From: Humibacter albus DSM 18994 | GTDB lineage: Bacteria; Actinomycetota; Actinomycetes; Actinomycetales; Microbacteriaceae | Length of the DNA stretch: 64,000 nucleotides | Assembly (NCBI RefSeq): GCF_000421825.1 | Contig: NZ_ATXT01000020.1 | Span: forward strand, 51,675 to 115,674 | Direction of reading: 5' to 3' | Shown: positions 38,350-47,505 of the stretch, piece by piece | Layout of the letters: every line of letters begins with the position of its first letter | Position numbering within the stretch: position 1 is the stretch's first letter | Program-made: the position numbers and the translations under genes | Notes under the pieces: model-generated | What the model saw: only the letters and a program-made list of their open reading frames with translations | Databases searched by the model: none | Told to the model about the DNA's origin: nothing

Positions 38350-39333
38350 ATGGACTTCCTCTATACGATCCTCTGGCCGATCGAGTGGCTCGTGCAGCTG
38401 CTGCTGATCGCCTGGCACTGGCTGTGGACGACCGTCGGGCTCGATCCGAGCGGCGGTCTGACCTGGGTGCTGTCCATCGTCGGTCTGACTGCCGTGATCC
38501 GTGCTGCGCTGATCCCGATCTTCGTTCGCCAGATCAAGAACCAGCGGCGCATGCTCGAGGTTGCACCGCAACTGAAGAAGATCCAGGACAAGTACAAGGG
38601 TAAGAAGGACCAGCTCTCCCGTGAGGCGATGTCGCGCGAGACCATGGAGCTGTATAAGCGCACGGGCACGAACCCGCTGAGCTCCTGCCTTCCACTCTTG
38701 CTGCAGATGCCTGTGTTCTTCAGCCTGTTCCACGTGCTGAACGACGCGCAGGGTGGGCACGACAGCGTCGGTCTGCTGAGCGGCGCGAACCTGCTGAAGT
38801 CGTTCCAGGATGCGAAGCTGCTCGGTGCACCACTGAACGCATCCTTCGGATCCCAGTGGTCGTTGATGGTGGCAGGCAAGGACTACAGCCTGTCGGTGAT
38901 GTTGATCGCGGCGACGATGGTGATCCTCATGGTGGCGTCGCAGTTCACCACGCAGTTGCAGATCGTCTCCAAGAACATGTCGCCGGAGACGAAGGCGAGT
39001 CCGCAGTTCAAGCAGCAGCGCATGCTGCTCTACTTACTTCCGTTCGTGTTCCTGTTCTCTGGTGTTGCGTTCCCGCTGGGCGTGATGTTCTACTGGCTGA
39101 CCTCGAACATCTGGACGATGGCTCAGCAGTGGGTCGTGATCAGGAACATGCCGACTCCGGGCAGCGATGCGGAGAAGGCTCGTGAGGCGCGCCTCGCCAG
39201 GAAGGGCAAGCTGAAGACTCCCGAAGGTGCGCCGGTGCTCATCGTCGATGAGGTGCCTGCCAAGCCCGTGACGACCCAGCGCCAGCAGCCCATGAGCAAG
39301 TCCCGTGCCAAAAAGTCCGGCGGAAAGAAATGA
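38350..39333 (+). CDS. yidC: Membrane protein insertase YidC
   Basis: 327 residues with a Gram-positive YidC layout of five membrane helices: first near 10-30, then a cytoplasmic hairpin rich in Lys (KKIQDKYKGKKDQLSREAMSR-like region, near 75-105), and helices near 110-130, 175-195, 225-245 and 250-275. A basic C-terminal tail (SKSRAKKSGGKK) binds ribosomes. Inserts and folds membrane proteins with or without SecYEG. Its stop overlaps the jag start (ATGA). Confidence 0.95.
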   Translation: MDFLYTILWPIEWLVQLLLIAWHWLWTTVGLDPSGGLTWVLSIVGLTAVIRAALIPIFVRQIKNQRRMLEVAPQLKKIQDKYKGKKDQLSREAMSRETMELYKRTGTNPLSSCLPLLLQMPVFFSLFHVLNDAQGGHDSVGLLSGANLLKSFQDAKLLGAPLNASFGSQWSLMVAGKDYSLSVMLIAATMVILMVASQFTTQLQIVSKNMSPETKASPQFKQQRMLLYLLPFVFLFSGVAFPLGVMFYWLTSNIWTMAQQWVVIRNMPTPGSDAEKAREARLARKGKLKTPEGAPVLIVDEVPAKPVTTQRQQPMSKSRAKKSGGKK

Positions 39334-39860
39334 CGAGCATGACCGACGAATCAGCACAGGCAGAGGAACGGACCTCCGTGGCCGGCGAAGAGGCTGGGAG
39401 CCTGGCTTCGCTCGAAGCCGAGGGTGACGCCGCCGCCGACTACATCGAGGGACTGCTCGATATCTGCGATCTCGATGGGGACATCGACATCGATGTGCAG
39501 AATGGCCGGGCGTATGTCTCCGTGTCGGCCGAAGACGCGCAGGCGCTCCGCCTGCTGAGTCGTGGTGACACGGTCACTGCCCTTCAGGAGTTGTCGCGCC
39601 TGGCTGTGCAGTCGAAGACCGGCTCGTACTCTCGCGTGATTCTCGACATCGGCGGCTCGCGTGACGCACGGAAGCAGGAGCTGACCCAATTGGTCGACCG
39701 TGCCATCGAGCGGGTGGAAGAGGGTGCGACCCAGGCGGCGCTTCCGGCGATGTCATCATACGAGCGCAAGATCGTGCATGACGTCGTGTCCGAGCGCGGC
39801 TTCTCGTCCCATTCCGTCGGTGAGGGTTCCGATCGGCACACCGTTATCACTCGCGCCTAG
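39330..39860 (+). CDS. jag: Jag/KhpB RNA-binding protein
   Basis: 176 residues. An acidic N-terminus, a KH-type domain (about 45-110) and a C-terminal R3H domain with YERKIVHDVV and RHTVI. KhpB binds RNA and in several Gram-positives affects cell elongation and FtsA levels. Coupled to yidC by a 4-bp overlap and followed directly by a parS site. Confidence 0.92.
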   Translation: MTSMTDESAQAEERTSVAGEEAGSLASLEAEGDAAADYIEGLLDICDLDGDIDIDVQNGRAYVSVSAEDAQALRLLSRGDTVTALQELSRLAVQSKTGSYSRVILDIGGSRDARKQELTQLVDRAIERVEEGATQAALPAMSSYERKIVHDVVSERGFSSHSVGEGSDRHTVITRA

Positions 39861-39874
39861 TTTCACGTGAAACA
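39859..39874. promoter_or_regulatory. parS: parS site 1
   Basis: AGTTTCACGTGAAACA differs from consensus TGTTTCACGTGAAACA only at the first base. It overlaps the end of jag and the rsmG start codon region. Confidence 0.9.
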
Positions 39875-40506
39875 TGACCGTTTCCGTTGAGACTGAACCA
39901 CCCGTCGCCGCGGAACTGTTCGGCGACCGCATCGAGCTCGCTCGCGCGTTCGCATCGGCATTGGCGAGAGAGGGCGAAGAGCGGGGTCTGATCGGACCCC
40001 TCGAACCTCCTCGTCTGTGGACGAGGCACGTGGTGAACTGCGTGCTCGTTGCACCGCTGCTCTCCGCCGGTGCGCGCGTGGGCGATGTCGGAAGTGGTGC
40101 TGGACTGCCCGGAATAGTGTTGGCGATCGCACGGCCGGACGTCGGGTTCGTCTTGATCGAGCCGATGGAGCGCCGGATCGCGTGGCTGCAGGAGCAGACT
40201 GGTGCGCTCGGTCTGGCGAATGTGGAGGTTGTTCGAGCGCGAGCGGAAGAAGTGAAGCTGGCCGATCCCCTGGATCAGGTCACTGCGCGTGCTGTGAGCG
40301 CATTTCGCAAACTGATTCCGTTGACGGCTCCCCTGGTGAGAGACGGCGGTGAGCTGGTCTTGATGAAGGGCGCGAACGCTCAGGCCGAGGTCGACGCAGC
40401 CTCGAAGGAGCTGCGTCGCTTCCACATCACTGACGCTCGAGTGGAAGTCCTCGGAGCAGGGACCGTCGACGAGGTGACGAGGGTCATCCGGGCTACAGTG
40501 AGATAG
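39874..40506 (+). CDS. rsmG: 16S rRNA (guanine-N7) methyltransferase RsmG
   Basis: 210 residues. SAM-binding motif I is VGDVGSGAGLPGIVLAI; RAEEV and ARAVSAFRKL follow as in GidB proteins. Methylates G527 of 16S rRNA; loss gives low-level streptomycin resistance. Its ATG is immediately after parS site 1, and parS site 2 lies between it and parA. Confidence 0.95.
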   Translation: MTVSVETEPPVAAELFGDRIELARAFASALAREGEERGLIGPLEPPRLWTRHVVNCVLVAPLLSAGARVGDVGSGAGLPGIVLAIARPDVGFVLIEPMERRIAWLQEQTGALGLANVEVVRARAEEVKLADPLDQVTARAVSAFRKLIPLTAPLVRDGGELVLMKGANAQAEVDAASKELRRFHITDARVEVLGAGTVDEVTRVIRATVR

Positions 40507-40564
40507 CCCCAGCGCGGTGATCGAGACCGTGGTCGTGTCGTGATCGCGGGCAGTAAGAAGTGCG

Positions 40565-40580
40565 TGTTTCACGTGAAACA
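40565..40580. promoter_or_regulatory. parS: parS site 2
   Basis: Perfect TGTTTCACGTGAAACA, 35 bp upstream of the parA start. ParB binding here can both nucleate the segregation complex and affect parAB transcription. Confidence 0.95.
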
Positions 40581-40614
40581 TCCCTAGAACGAAAGCGCGG
40601 AGGTGCCTGCACCC

Positions 40615-41490
40615 GTGGATATGTCCACTCCCCTCGCGAGCGAGATCGTTGAAATCAACCGCCGGAGACAGGCCATCGAGGAGACGACGCTCCCACTGCC
40701 CTCGCGGACACGCATCTTCACGGTCTCGAACCAGAAGGGTGGCGTCGGAAAGACGACGACGGTGGTGAACCTCGCCGCGGCGCTGGCCCGGTCTGGCGCG
40801 CGGGTGCTGGTGATCGACTTGGATCCACAAGGGAACGCATCCACAGCTCTTGGAGTTGAGCATCGTGAGGGCACGCCGAGCGTCTACGACGTGATCGTCA
40901 ATGACACGGAGATGGCCGAGGTTGTGCAGCCCTCCCCCGACCAGAAGGATCTGTTCTGCGTACCCGCGACGATCGATCTCGCCGGCGCTGAAATCGAGCT
41001 GGTTTCTATGGTCGCCCGCGAACAGAGACTGGCGCGAGCGATGAGCGTCTTCCTCGATGAGATTCCGGAAGGGATCGATTACGTACTGATCGACTGCCCG
41101 CCGTCGCTCGGCCTGTTGACGATCAATGCGTTCGTCGCGGCGACCGAGGTTCTGATCCCGATTCAGTGCGAGTACTACGCGCTCGAAGGACTGAGCCAGT
41201 TGCTCAAGAACATCGCGCTGATCGAGAAGCACCTCAATCCGAAGCTGAAGGTCTCGACGATACTTCTGACGATGTTCGATTCGCGCACGAACCTCGCGCA
41301 TCAGGTTGCCGATGAAGTGCGCGATCACTTTCCGAAGCAGGTTCTTGAGACGATCATCCCGCGATCCGTTCGCATTTCAGAGGCGCCGAGCTACGGGCAG
41401 AGCGTGATCAGGTATGACATGAGCTCGCCTGGTGCGCTGTCATATCTCGAGGCGGCCGCCGAGATCGCGCGCCGCGGCGCTCCGCGCTGA
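40615..41490 (+). CDS. parA: Chromosome partitioning ATPase ParA
   Basis: About 291 residues from the GTG at 40615; the GGAGG ribosome site at 40599-40603 suits this start or the ATG at 40621 better than the GTG at 40603, which overlaps it. The deviant Walker A motif is KGGVGKTTT with the signature lysine, followed by DLDPQGNAST and DCPPSLGLLT. ParA binds DNA with ATP and moves the ParB-parS complex. parB follows after 54 bp. Confidence 0.96.
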   Translation: MDMSTPLASEIVEINRRRQAIEETTLPLPSRTRIFTVSNQKGGVGKTTTVVNLAAALARSGARVLVIDLDPQGNASTALGVEHREGTPSVYDVIVNDTEMAEVVQPSPDQKDLFCVPATIDLAGAEIELVSMVAREQRLARAMSVFLDEIPEGIDYVLIDCPPSLGLLTINAFVAATEVLIPIQCEYYALEGLSQLLKNIALIEKHLNPKLKVSTILLTMFDSRTNLAHQVADEVRDHFPKQVLETIIPRSVRISEAPSYGQSVIRYDMSSPGALSYLEAAAEIARRGAPR

Positions 41491-41553
41491 CCGAGACCGT
41501 TTCACCACCACTGAGCAACGTCGCGCGAGCGGCAGACGAGGAACTTGAGCAAC

Positions 41554-42504
41554 ATGGCAGCGAAGCGCACGGGTTTGGGCCGCGGAATCGGCGCGCTGAT
41601 CCCGACCACCGGTTCGGACACCCAGCGTCCCGTCGACGTGTTCTTCAGCGAGGATCGTGGCACTCGAGCCGCCACGAGCGACGACCAGCTCGTGGCGGTT
41701 CCCGGAGCGCGGTTGGCAAGCCTCTCCCCCGACGACATCGTGCCCAACGCGCAGCAGCCTCGCACCGAGTTCGATCAAGAGGCGATGGACGAACTGGTAG
41801 CGAGCATCCGGGAGGTCGGTGTGCTGCAGCCGGTCGTCGTGCGGGCGATCGTCGATCAGGCGGGCAAGTACGAGCTCATCATGGGCGAGCGGCGCCTTCG
41901 TGCGACGAAGGCGGTCGGGCTGTCGACGATCCCGGCCGTGATCAAGGACACGGCCGACGAGGACATGCTTCGCGACGCGCTCCTCGAGAACTTGCATCGT
42001 TCCCAGCTGAACCCGCTGGAAGAGGCATCGGCCTATCAGCAGCTCCTGGCGGACTTCGGGATCACGCAGGACGAACTCGCCACCCGGATCGGTCGATCAC
42101 GTCCGCAGATCACGAACACGATCCGGCTTCTCAAGCTCCCCTCCCCCGTGCAGCAGCGCGTGGCCGCCGGGGTCTTGAGTGCTGGTCACGCGAGGGCGAT
42201 CCTGGCGGCCGGTGATGAGTCTGCGATGAAGAAGTTCGCCGACAAAATCGTGAACGAAGATCTTTCCGTTCGCGCCGCCGAGGCGATCGTCAGCGCGAAG
42301 CCCAAGGACGTGAAGCCTCGTCCCGCGGCAGGAAAGCGGCAGGCACACCTCGACGGCATCGCCGAGCGACTGGGCGACCGCCTGAACACTCGTGTGAAGG
42401 TGGCGCTCGGCGCACGAAAGGGACAGATCACCATCGAGTTCGCGTCGGTGCAGGACCTGAATCGGATTCTCGAGGAACTCGGCGAAGATCCGTTCTCCGG
42501 CTGA
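41554..42504 (+). CDS. parB: Chromosome partitioning protein ParB
   Basis: 316 residues from the ATG of MAAKRTGLGRGIGALIP; a TTG three codons earlier is closer to the GAGGA ribosome site. CTP-binding and clamp motifs include GERRLRATK (box II, arginine patch) and LENLHRSQLNPLEEA. A helix-turn-helix for parS (ITQDELATRIGRSRPQI) follows, then a C-terminal dimer domain. Loads on the four parS sites in this window. Confidence 0.96.
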   Translation: MAAKRTGLGRGIGALIPTTGSDTQRPVDVFFSEDRGTRAATSDDQLVAVPGARLASLSPDDIVPNAQQPRTEFDQEAMDELVASIREVGVLQPVVVRAIVDQAGKYELIMGERRLRATKAVGLSTIPAVIKDTADEDMLRDALLENLHRSQLNPLEEASAYQQLLADFGITQDELATRIGRSRPQITNTIRLLKLPSPVQQRVAAGVLSAGHARAILAAGDESAMKKFADKIVNEDLSVRAAEAIVSAKPKDVKPRPAAGKRQAHLDGIAERLGDRLNTRVKVALGARKGQITIEFASVQDLNRILEELGEDPFSG

Positions 42505-42584
42505 ACGAGCGAAGCGAGATCGTTAGACGCGGCGGGTCCGTCCTTCCCGTTGTGGTGCGAAGGATGGTCGCTACGCCATTGACA

Positions 42585-42608
42585 CACATGTTTCACGTGA
42601 AACATGTG
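42585..42608. promoter_or_regulatory. parS: parS site 3, extended palindrome
   Basis: Contains the exact TGTTTCACGTGAAACA (42589-42604), and the palindrome continues perfectly for four further bases on each side (CACA on the left, TGTG on the right). Located between parB and pdxH. Confidence 0.95.
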
Positions 42609-42677
42609 GTTCGTCGCGAGTGGGGTGCATTGTTGAGAGCGTCGCATCATCGAGAGTGACGTGCCAGGATCGACAGC

Positions 42678-43334
42678 GTGCCCGACCTACGCGATCTTCT
42701 GCGCTCACTTCCCGCGATTGTGGGCGATCCCCCGCCGTGGGATCCGCAGCGTGCACCGGAGGATCCTCGTGCGCTCTTCATCGACTGGTTGCACGAAGCG
42801 ATCGAGCGTGGCGTGGCGGAGCCGCATGCCGCGACACTGTCGACCGTGGACACGCACGGGCGGCCGGATGCGCGCGTCCTGATCGTCAAGAACGTCACCG
42901 CGTCCGGCGAGTTCGAGATCGCGACCATGTCGACCTCGGCGAAGGGTCGGCAACTGGCGGCTCATCCGGCATGCGCGTTGACGTTCTACTGGTCGCCGCT
43001 GGCCCGCTCGGTTCGGGTGCGCGGCGTTGCTCGCCCCGCCTCGCCGCAGGACTCTGCTCGAGACTTCTTGGCGCGGCATCCCGACTCGCGCGCCCTGGTC
43101 TTCGCGTCCGCAGCGGGAGGAGAAAGTGCATCCGACGAGGAACACCGTCGCTTGGTGGGCGAGGCCAAAGCCCGCATCGAGCGCGACCCCGACCTCGTCT
43201 CACCCGACTGGGTCGTGTGGCGGATTCGTCCGGACAGCGTCGAGTTCTGGCAAGGGAGCGAGGATCGGGACCATCTGCGGCTTCGCTATCTCCGAAGTGG
43301 GAATGGCTGGAGCCGTGAACGCCTGAGGGCATGA
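42678..43334 (+). CDS. pdxH: Pyridoxamine 5'-phosphate oxidase family protein
   Basis: 218 residues from GTG, the usual PdxH length. FMN-binding segments include GRPDARVLIVK and LAAHPACALTFYW. The C-terminal SVEFWQGSEDRDHLRLRY and the terminal GWSRERLRA correspond to the substrate-binding W-x-x-x-x-R-L end of true PNPO enzymes. Makes pyridoxal phosphate using FMN and O2. Sits between parS sites 3 and 4. Confidence 0.9.
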   Translation: MPDLRDLLRSLPAIVGDPPPWDPQRAPEDPRALFIDWLHEAIERGVAEPHAATLSTVDTHGRPDARVLIVKNVTASGEFEIATMSTSAKGRQLAAHPACALTFYWSPLARSVRVRGVARPASPQDSARDFLARHPDSRALVFASAAGGESASDEEHRRLVGEAKARIERDPDLVSPDWVVWRIRPDSVEFWQGSEDRDHLRLRYLRSGNGWSRERLRA

Positions 43335-43538
43335 GCCCGAGCGGTCGCCGGAGTCGCGGTCGGCCGCGCCACCGTGGAGAAGTGTGCCGATTCCAGGCCG
43401 GCGCCGGCTGGGTTCCCGTCGACAACAGAAGACAGGGATGGCGACCTTCGATGCTCCGAGGAGAGAGAGCCACGGGCGGCGTGCAGAACTTGCTTGCTGT
43501 GCGGGGGGTCTCACATAGTGCCGGAAGGGGCACAGCGA

Positions 43539-43554
43539 TGTTTCACGTGAAACA
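43539..43554. promoter_or_regulatory. parS: parS site 4
   Basis: Exact TGTTTCACGTGAAACA between pdxH and ddl, 15 bp beyond the ddl stop. Fourth site in 3.7 kb. Confidence 0.95.
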
Positions 43555-43568
43555 TGGTGCCGGATCGG

Positions 43569-44540
43569 TCACCCGACAAGTGAGACACCGTCACGGATAG
43601 CCTGCTCGGCGAGGCCCGCGTAGACGGCACCGAGGTCGAATCCGGCGGCTTCGATCGCCAAGGGGACCAACGAAGTCTCGGTCAGACCCGGAAGAACGTT
43701 GGCCTCGAGAAACCAGGGCACGCCATCCGGGTCGACGATGAGGTCAACGCGCGAGAGGTGGCGGAGCCCGAGAGCTTCGTGGACCGCGATGGCGGCTTCT
43801 GCCACAGCCGTCGTGGCGGCCTCCGTCAGTCGAGCGGGGGTGAAGAAGCTCGTCTCGCCGGCGTTGTACCGCGCCTCGAAGGTGTAGGCGCCGTCACGCG
43901 GCACGATCTCCACAGCGGGAAGCGCGACCGGACCAGCGCCCGTGTCGAGCACGGTGACGGCGACCTCGATTCCGGTCACCCGGCGCTCGATGAGCGCGAC
44001 GTCGTTGTAGGTGTAGGCGTTGACGAGAGCACGCGGCAGATCAGCGATGTCGTCGACGAACGTGACGCCCTGAGCCGACCCGCCCTCCGCCGGCTTCACG
44101 ACCAGCGGGGTGGTGAGGGCATCCCCGAGCCCTTCGAGAACACTGACGGCGCCGAGCTCTCGGAAGGTCTCCGTGGGAAGGGTCACGGATGCCGGGGTCG
44201 CGACGCCCGCCCGGGCCGCAATCGTCTTCGCCACAGGCTTGAGCCAGGCGAGTCGGGCCGACTCCGCGTCGGCACCGACGAACGGCACGCCGGCAGCGGT
44301 GAGCAGCGCCCGAAGCGCTCCGTTCTCACCGCTGGCTCCGTGCAGAGCCGGCCACACCACATCCGGATCGATCTCCCGTATCGCGGAGAGAAGACTGCCG
44401 TCGGGTTCACGCACTGTGACACGGTGCCCGTGCGCGGCCAGCCCGTCGGCGACACGTCTACCCGATCGCAGCGAAACATCCCGCTCGTGAGAGATACCGC
44501 CGGCGAGGACGAGCACATTCAAGCGTTCGAAATCCGTCAT
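43569..44540 (-). CDS. ddl: D-alanine-D-alanine ligase
   Basis: 323 residues starting MTDFERLNVLVLAGGISHERDVSL. ATP-grasp fold: VWPALHGASGENGAL, VVKPAEGGSAQGV, and the metal-binding LSRVDLIVD...EANVLPGLT end. It joins two D-Ala residues for the peptidoglycan stem. It follows the aminotransferase gene by 20 bp. Confidence 0.95.
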   Translation of the reverse strand: MTDFERLNVLVLAGGISHERDVSLRSGRRVADGLAAHGHRVTVREPDGSLLSAIREIDPDVVWPALHGASGENGALRALLTAAGVPFVGADAESARLAWLKPVAKTIAARAGVATPASVTLPTETFRELGAVSVLEGLGDALTTPLVVKPAEGGSAQGVTFVDDIADLPRALVNAYTYNDVALIERRVTGIEVAVTVLDTGAGPVALPAVEIVPRDGAYTFEARYNAGETSFFTPARLTEAATTAVAEAAIAVHEALGLRHLSRVDLIVDPDGVPWFLEANVLPGLTETSLVPLAIEAAGFDLGAVYAGLAEQAIRDGVSLVG

Positions 44541-44560
44541 GATGCTGCTCTCTTCGGTAT

Positions 44561-45880
44561 TCAGCGAAGGTCGGAGGGCGGGAAAGTGTTCGCCGTCGCG
44601 CGATCGGTGCGGAGTGAAACGGTGCCGGCGAACGTGTCGAGGAGATCGAGTTCGTCGTTGACCACGTTGGCCAGGCGACGCACGCCGATCCTGATCGACT
44701 CGGGCGTCGGATAACAGAACGAAAGGCGGATGTTCTGGGCACCGTCGCCGTTCGCGTAGAACGCGGTGCCCGGCGTGTACGCCACGAGTTCCGTGACGGC
44801 GCGGGGAAGCATCCCCTTCGAGTCCAGTGTCTGAGGCAAGCTGAGCCAGACGTAGAAGCCGCCGTTCGGGTTGGTCCAGCTCAACTCCGGCAGATGTTCT
44901 TCGAGGGCGGAGATCATCGCCTCTTTGCGCTCCCGGTATACGCCGCGGAAGGTGTCGATCTGGCCGCGCCAATCCGCTTCGGCCAGGTACTGCGACACTA
45001 CGAGCTGCGTGAACGAGCTGGGGCTGAGAACCGCCGCCTCGTTGGCGAGGATCAGTTTCTCGCGAATGGCGTGCGGGGCGAGTGCCCAGCCGACGCGCAA
45101 ACCGGGCGCCAGCGTCTTGGAGAAGGTCCCGAGGTAGACAACCCCGTCCTCGTCGATCGAGCGCATGGCCGCCGGCGGCTTCTGGCCGAAATAGAGCAGT
45201 CCGTACGGGTTGTCCTCCAGCACCAGGATGCCGTTCTCTTTGCAGATCTCGAGGATCTCCAGTCGGCGCTCCCACGTGAGCGTCACGCCTGCGGGGTTGT
45301 GGAAGGTGGGGATCGTGTACAGGAACTTGATGCGACGGCCGACGGCGCGAGCGTTCGCGATGTGCTCGCGGAGGGCATCCGGGATGAGCCCGTGCTCGTC
45401 CATCGGAACGTGGTCGACCTCGGCCTGATAGGACTTGAAGATGACGAGAGCCGTCACGTAGCTCGGCCCTTCGGCGAGGACGAGATCGCCGGGGTCGAGG
45501 AACAGCTTGGCGAACAGTTCGAGGCCGTGCTGCGAGCCGGTCGTGACGATGACGTCGTCGGCGCTGGCGCTGATCCCCTCGAGCGCCATGACCTCGGTGA
45601 TCTGCTCACGGAGCAGGGGAACCCCCTGACCGGATCCGTACTGCAGCGCGACCGGGCCCTGCTCGCGCATCACGCGATCCATCGCCCCGACGACGAGGTC
45701 TTCGGGGAGCGCGGACACGTAGGGCATGCCGCCCGCGAGGGAGACCACTTCCGGCCTCGAGGCCACGGCGAACAGAGCTCGAACCTCACTGGCGGCCAGG
45801 CCGCTCGTGCGCTGCGCATAGTGCGAGTACCAGGGGTCGAGATTGTTGCCCGCGCTGTGCGAGCTGCCGGAGTCGATCAC
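44561..45880 (-). CDS. PLP-dependent aminotransferase, class I/II
   Basis: 439 residues from GTG. PLP Schiff-base lysine K255 is in GTFSKTLAPG, with the Asp in LEDNPY at about 223 and SLAGGMPYV at the start of the large domain. It resembles the 2-aminoadipate/aromatic aminotransferase group without a GntR domain. Near-identical genes lie beside ddl and trxA in relatives, where no exact substrate has been fixed, so the function is only general. Confidence 0.9.
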   Translation of the reverse strand: MIDSGSSHSAGNNLDPWYSHYAQRTSGLAASEVRALFAVASRPEVVSLAGGMPYVSALPEDLVVGAMDRVMREQGPVALQYGSGQGVPLLREQITEVMALEGISASADDVIVTTGSQHGLELFAKLFLDPGDLVLAEGPSYVTALVIFKSYQAEVDHVPMDEHGLIPDALREHIANARAVGRRIKFLYTIPTFHNPAGVTLTWERRLEILEICKENGILVLEDNPYGLLYFGQKPPAAMRSIDEDGVVYLGTFSKTLAPGLRVGWALAPHAIREKLILANEAAVLSPSSFTQLVVSQYLAEADWRGQIDTFRGVYRERKEAMISALEEHLPELSWTNPNGGFYVWLSLPQTLDSKGMLPRAVTELVAYTPGTAFYANGDGAQNIRLSFCYPTPESIRIGVRRLANVVNDELDLLDTFAGTVSLRTDRATANTFPPSDLR

Positions 45881-45969
45881 GTGTCATTCCGTTCTGGGAG
45901 TGTGTTCCATGTTATGGGATGCCCGCTGTGGGCTTTTCGAGGAGTGCGCAGGGTCAGCGAAATGCAGAA

Positions 45970-45997
45970 CGCCCGCCCGGCGTATGCCGGACGGGCG
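45970..45997 (-). terminator. Terminator of the trxB-trxA operon
   Basis: A 12-bp stem with one mismatch (CGCCCGCCCGGC against GCCGGACGGGCG) and loop GTAT, about 20 bp after the trxA stop. Reading the minus strand, TTCTGCATTT follows. A clear intrinsic terminator. Confidence 0.8.
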
Positions 45998-46015
45998 TGC
46001 GAGCCTGCGACCGAC

Positions 46016-46342
46016 CTACTGGATGTAGGCGGCCAGGTCGGCTTCGAGGGCGGGCTTCGGCTTGGCGCCGATGACGGTCTTCACGACCTCGCCGCCGCGG
46101 TAGACCTTGAGCGCCGGGATCGACGTGATCTGATACTTCACGGCGGTCTGCGGGTTCTCGTCCACGTTCAGCTTGACGATCTCGAGCTTGTCGCCGTGCT
46201 CAGCGGCGATCTGGTCGAGGATCGGCGCGACGGCGCGACACGGACCGCACCACTCGGCCCAGAAGTCGACCAGGACTGTCTTGTCGGACTCGAGCACATC
46301 CTGCTGGAACGTCGCGTCGGTGACGGACTTGGCGGTGGACAT
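46016..46342 (-). CDS. trxA: Thioredoxin
   Basis: 108 residues, the usual length. The redox motif W31-C32-G-P-C35 is intact, and the cis-proline follows in ITSIPALKVY. Receives electrons from TrxB and reduces cytoplasmic disulfides. The gap to trxB is 43 bp. Confidence 0.97.
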   Translation of the reverse strand: MSTAKSVTDATFQQDVLESDKTVLVDFWAEWCGPCRAVAPILDQIAAEHGDKLEIVKLNVDENPQTAVKYQITSIPALKVYRGGEVVKTVIGAKPKPALEADLAAYIQ

Positions 46343-46385
46343 TGTTCTCCTTCTTTCGGATCGGATTCCGGGCTCGCCCGGAGGC

Positions 46386-47342
46386 TCAGTGGGTGAGGGC
46401 GAGGGACTCGCTCTCGGCCTGCTCCACTGCGGCGAGGTAGTGCTCGGCATCCAGAGCGGCGACCGTTCCGCTGGCGGCGGCGGTCACGGCCTGACGGTAG
46501 GTGGGGTCGATCACATCGCCGGCGGCGAAGACGCCCGCGACATTCGTCTTGGAGCTGCGGCCATCGACCGCGATCGTGCCGGCTTCGGCGAGGTCGAGCT
46601 GCCCGTGCACCAGGTGCGTGCGCGGGTCGTTTCCGATGGCGACGAACAGGCCCTCGAGAGGCAACTCCCGCTGCTCCCCCGTGACGGTGTCGCGAAGTGT
46701 GACACCGTCGACAGCGGCGTCACCATTGATGGACGCCACTTCGCTGTTCCAGATGAACTCGATCTTGTCGTTCTCGAACGCACGGTCCTGCATGATCTTG
46801 GATGCCCGCAGTGCGTCGCGCCGGTGGATCACATACACCTTGGAGGCGAACCGGGTGAGGAACGTCGCTTCCTCCAGCGCCGAGTCACCGCCTCCGACCA
46901 CGGCGATGGTCTTCTCACGGAAGAAGAAGCCATCGCACGTGGCGCACCACGACAACCCGTGCCCGGAGAGGCGCTCCTCCTCGGGGAGCCCGAGTTTGCG
47001 ATAGGCGGATCCGGTCGCGAAGATGACGGACTTCGCCTCGTAGGACTCGCCGCTGCCCAGCGTGACCTTCTTGACTTCGCCGGCGAGTTCCAGTGAAACC
47101 ACATCGTCGTAGATCACCTCGGCGCCGAACTTCTCCGCCTGCACCTGGAACTTCGCCATCAGGTCGGGCCCCATGATGCCGTCGGGGAAACCCGGGTAGT
47201 TCTCCACCTCGGTGGTGTTCATCAACTCGCCGCCGGCCTCGACCGAGCTCGCGATGACGAGCGGCTCGAGGTTCGCGCGCGCCGCATAGATGGCGGCGGT
47301 GTATCCCGCGGGTCCCGAGCCGATGATGATGATCTGCCGCAC
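46386..47342 (-). CDS. trxB: Thioredoxin reductase
   Basis: 318 residues from a GTG five bases after AGGAG; the frame is open further upstream. FAD motif GSGPAGYTAA near 8-17, redox pair C133-A-T-C136, and NADP motif GGGDSALEEA. Reduces thioredoxin with NADPH. Followed by trxA and a terminator. Confidence 0.96.
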   Translation of the reverse strand: MRQIIIIGSGPAGYTAAIYAARANLEPLVIASSVEAGGELMNTTEVENYPGFPDGIMGPDLMAKFQVQAEKFGAEVIYDDVVSLELAGEVKKVTLGSGESYEAKSVIFATGSAYRKLGLPEEERLSGHGLSWCATCDGFFFREKTIAVVGGGDSALEEATFLTRFASKVYVIHRRDALRASKIMQDRAFENDKIEFIWNSEVASINGDAAVDGVTLRDTVTGEQRELPLEGLFVAIGNDPRTHLVHGQLDLAEAGTIAVDGRSSKTNVAGVFAAGDVIDPTYRQAVTAAASGTVAALDAEHYLAAVEQAESESLALTH

Positions 47343-47505
47343 GTGCACTCCTCGTTCTGCGGCACCCGACGAGCCGACTCGCGACTCTGGACGGGCGCCT
47401 GCGGGCGTGTTCCCGATGCCGGTTCGCTCGCTGTCCTGTGCAACACAGTGTAGGCGGATGCTATTCCGCACCGAGGTGCCGCGGGGCGAGCGGCGTGACG
47501 CGGCG

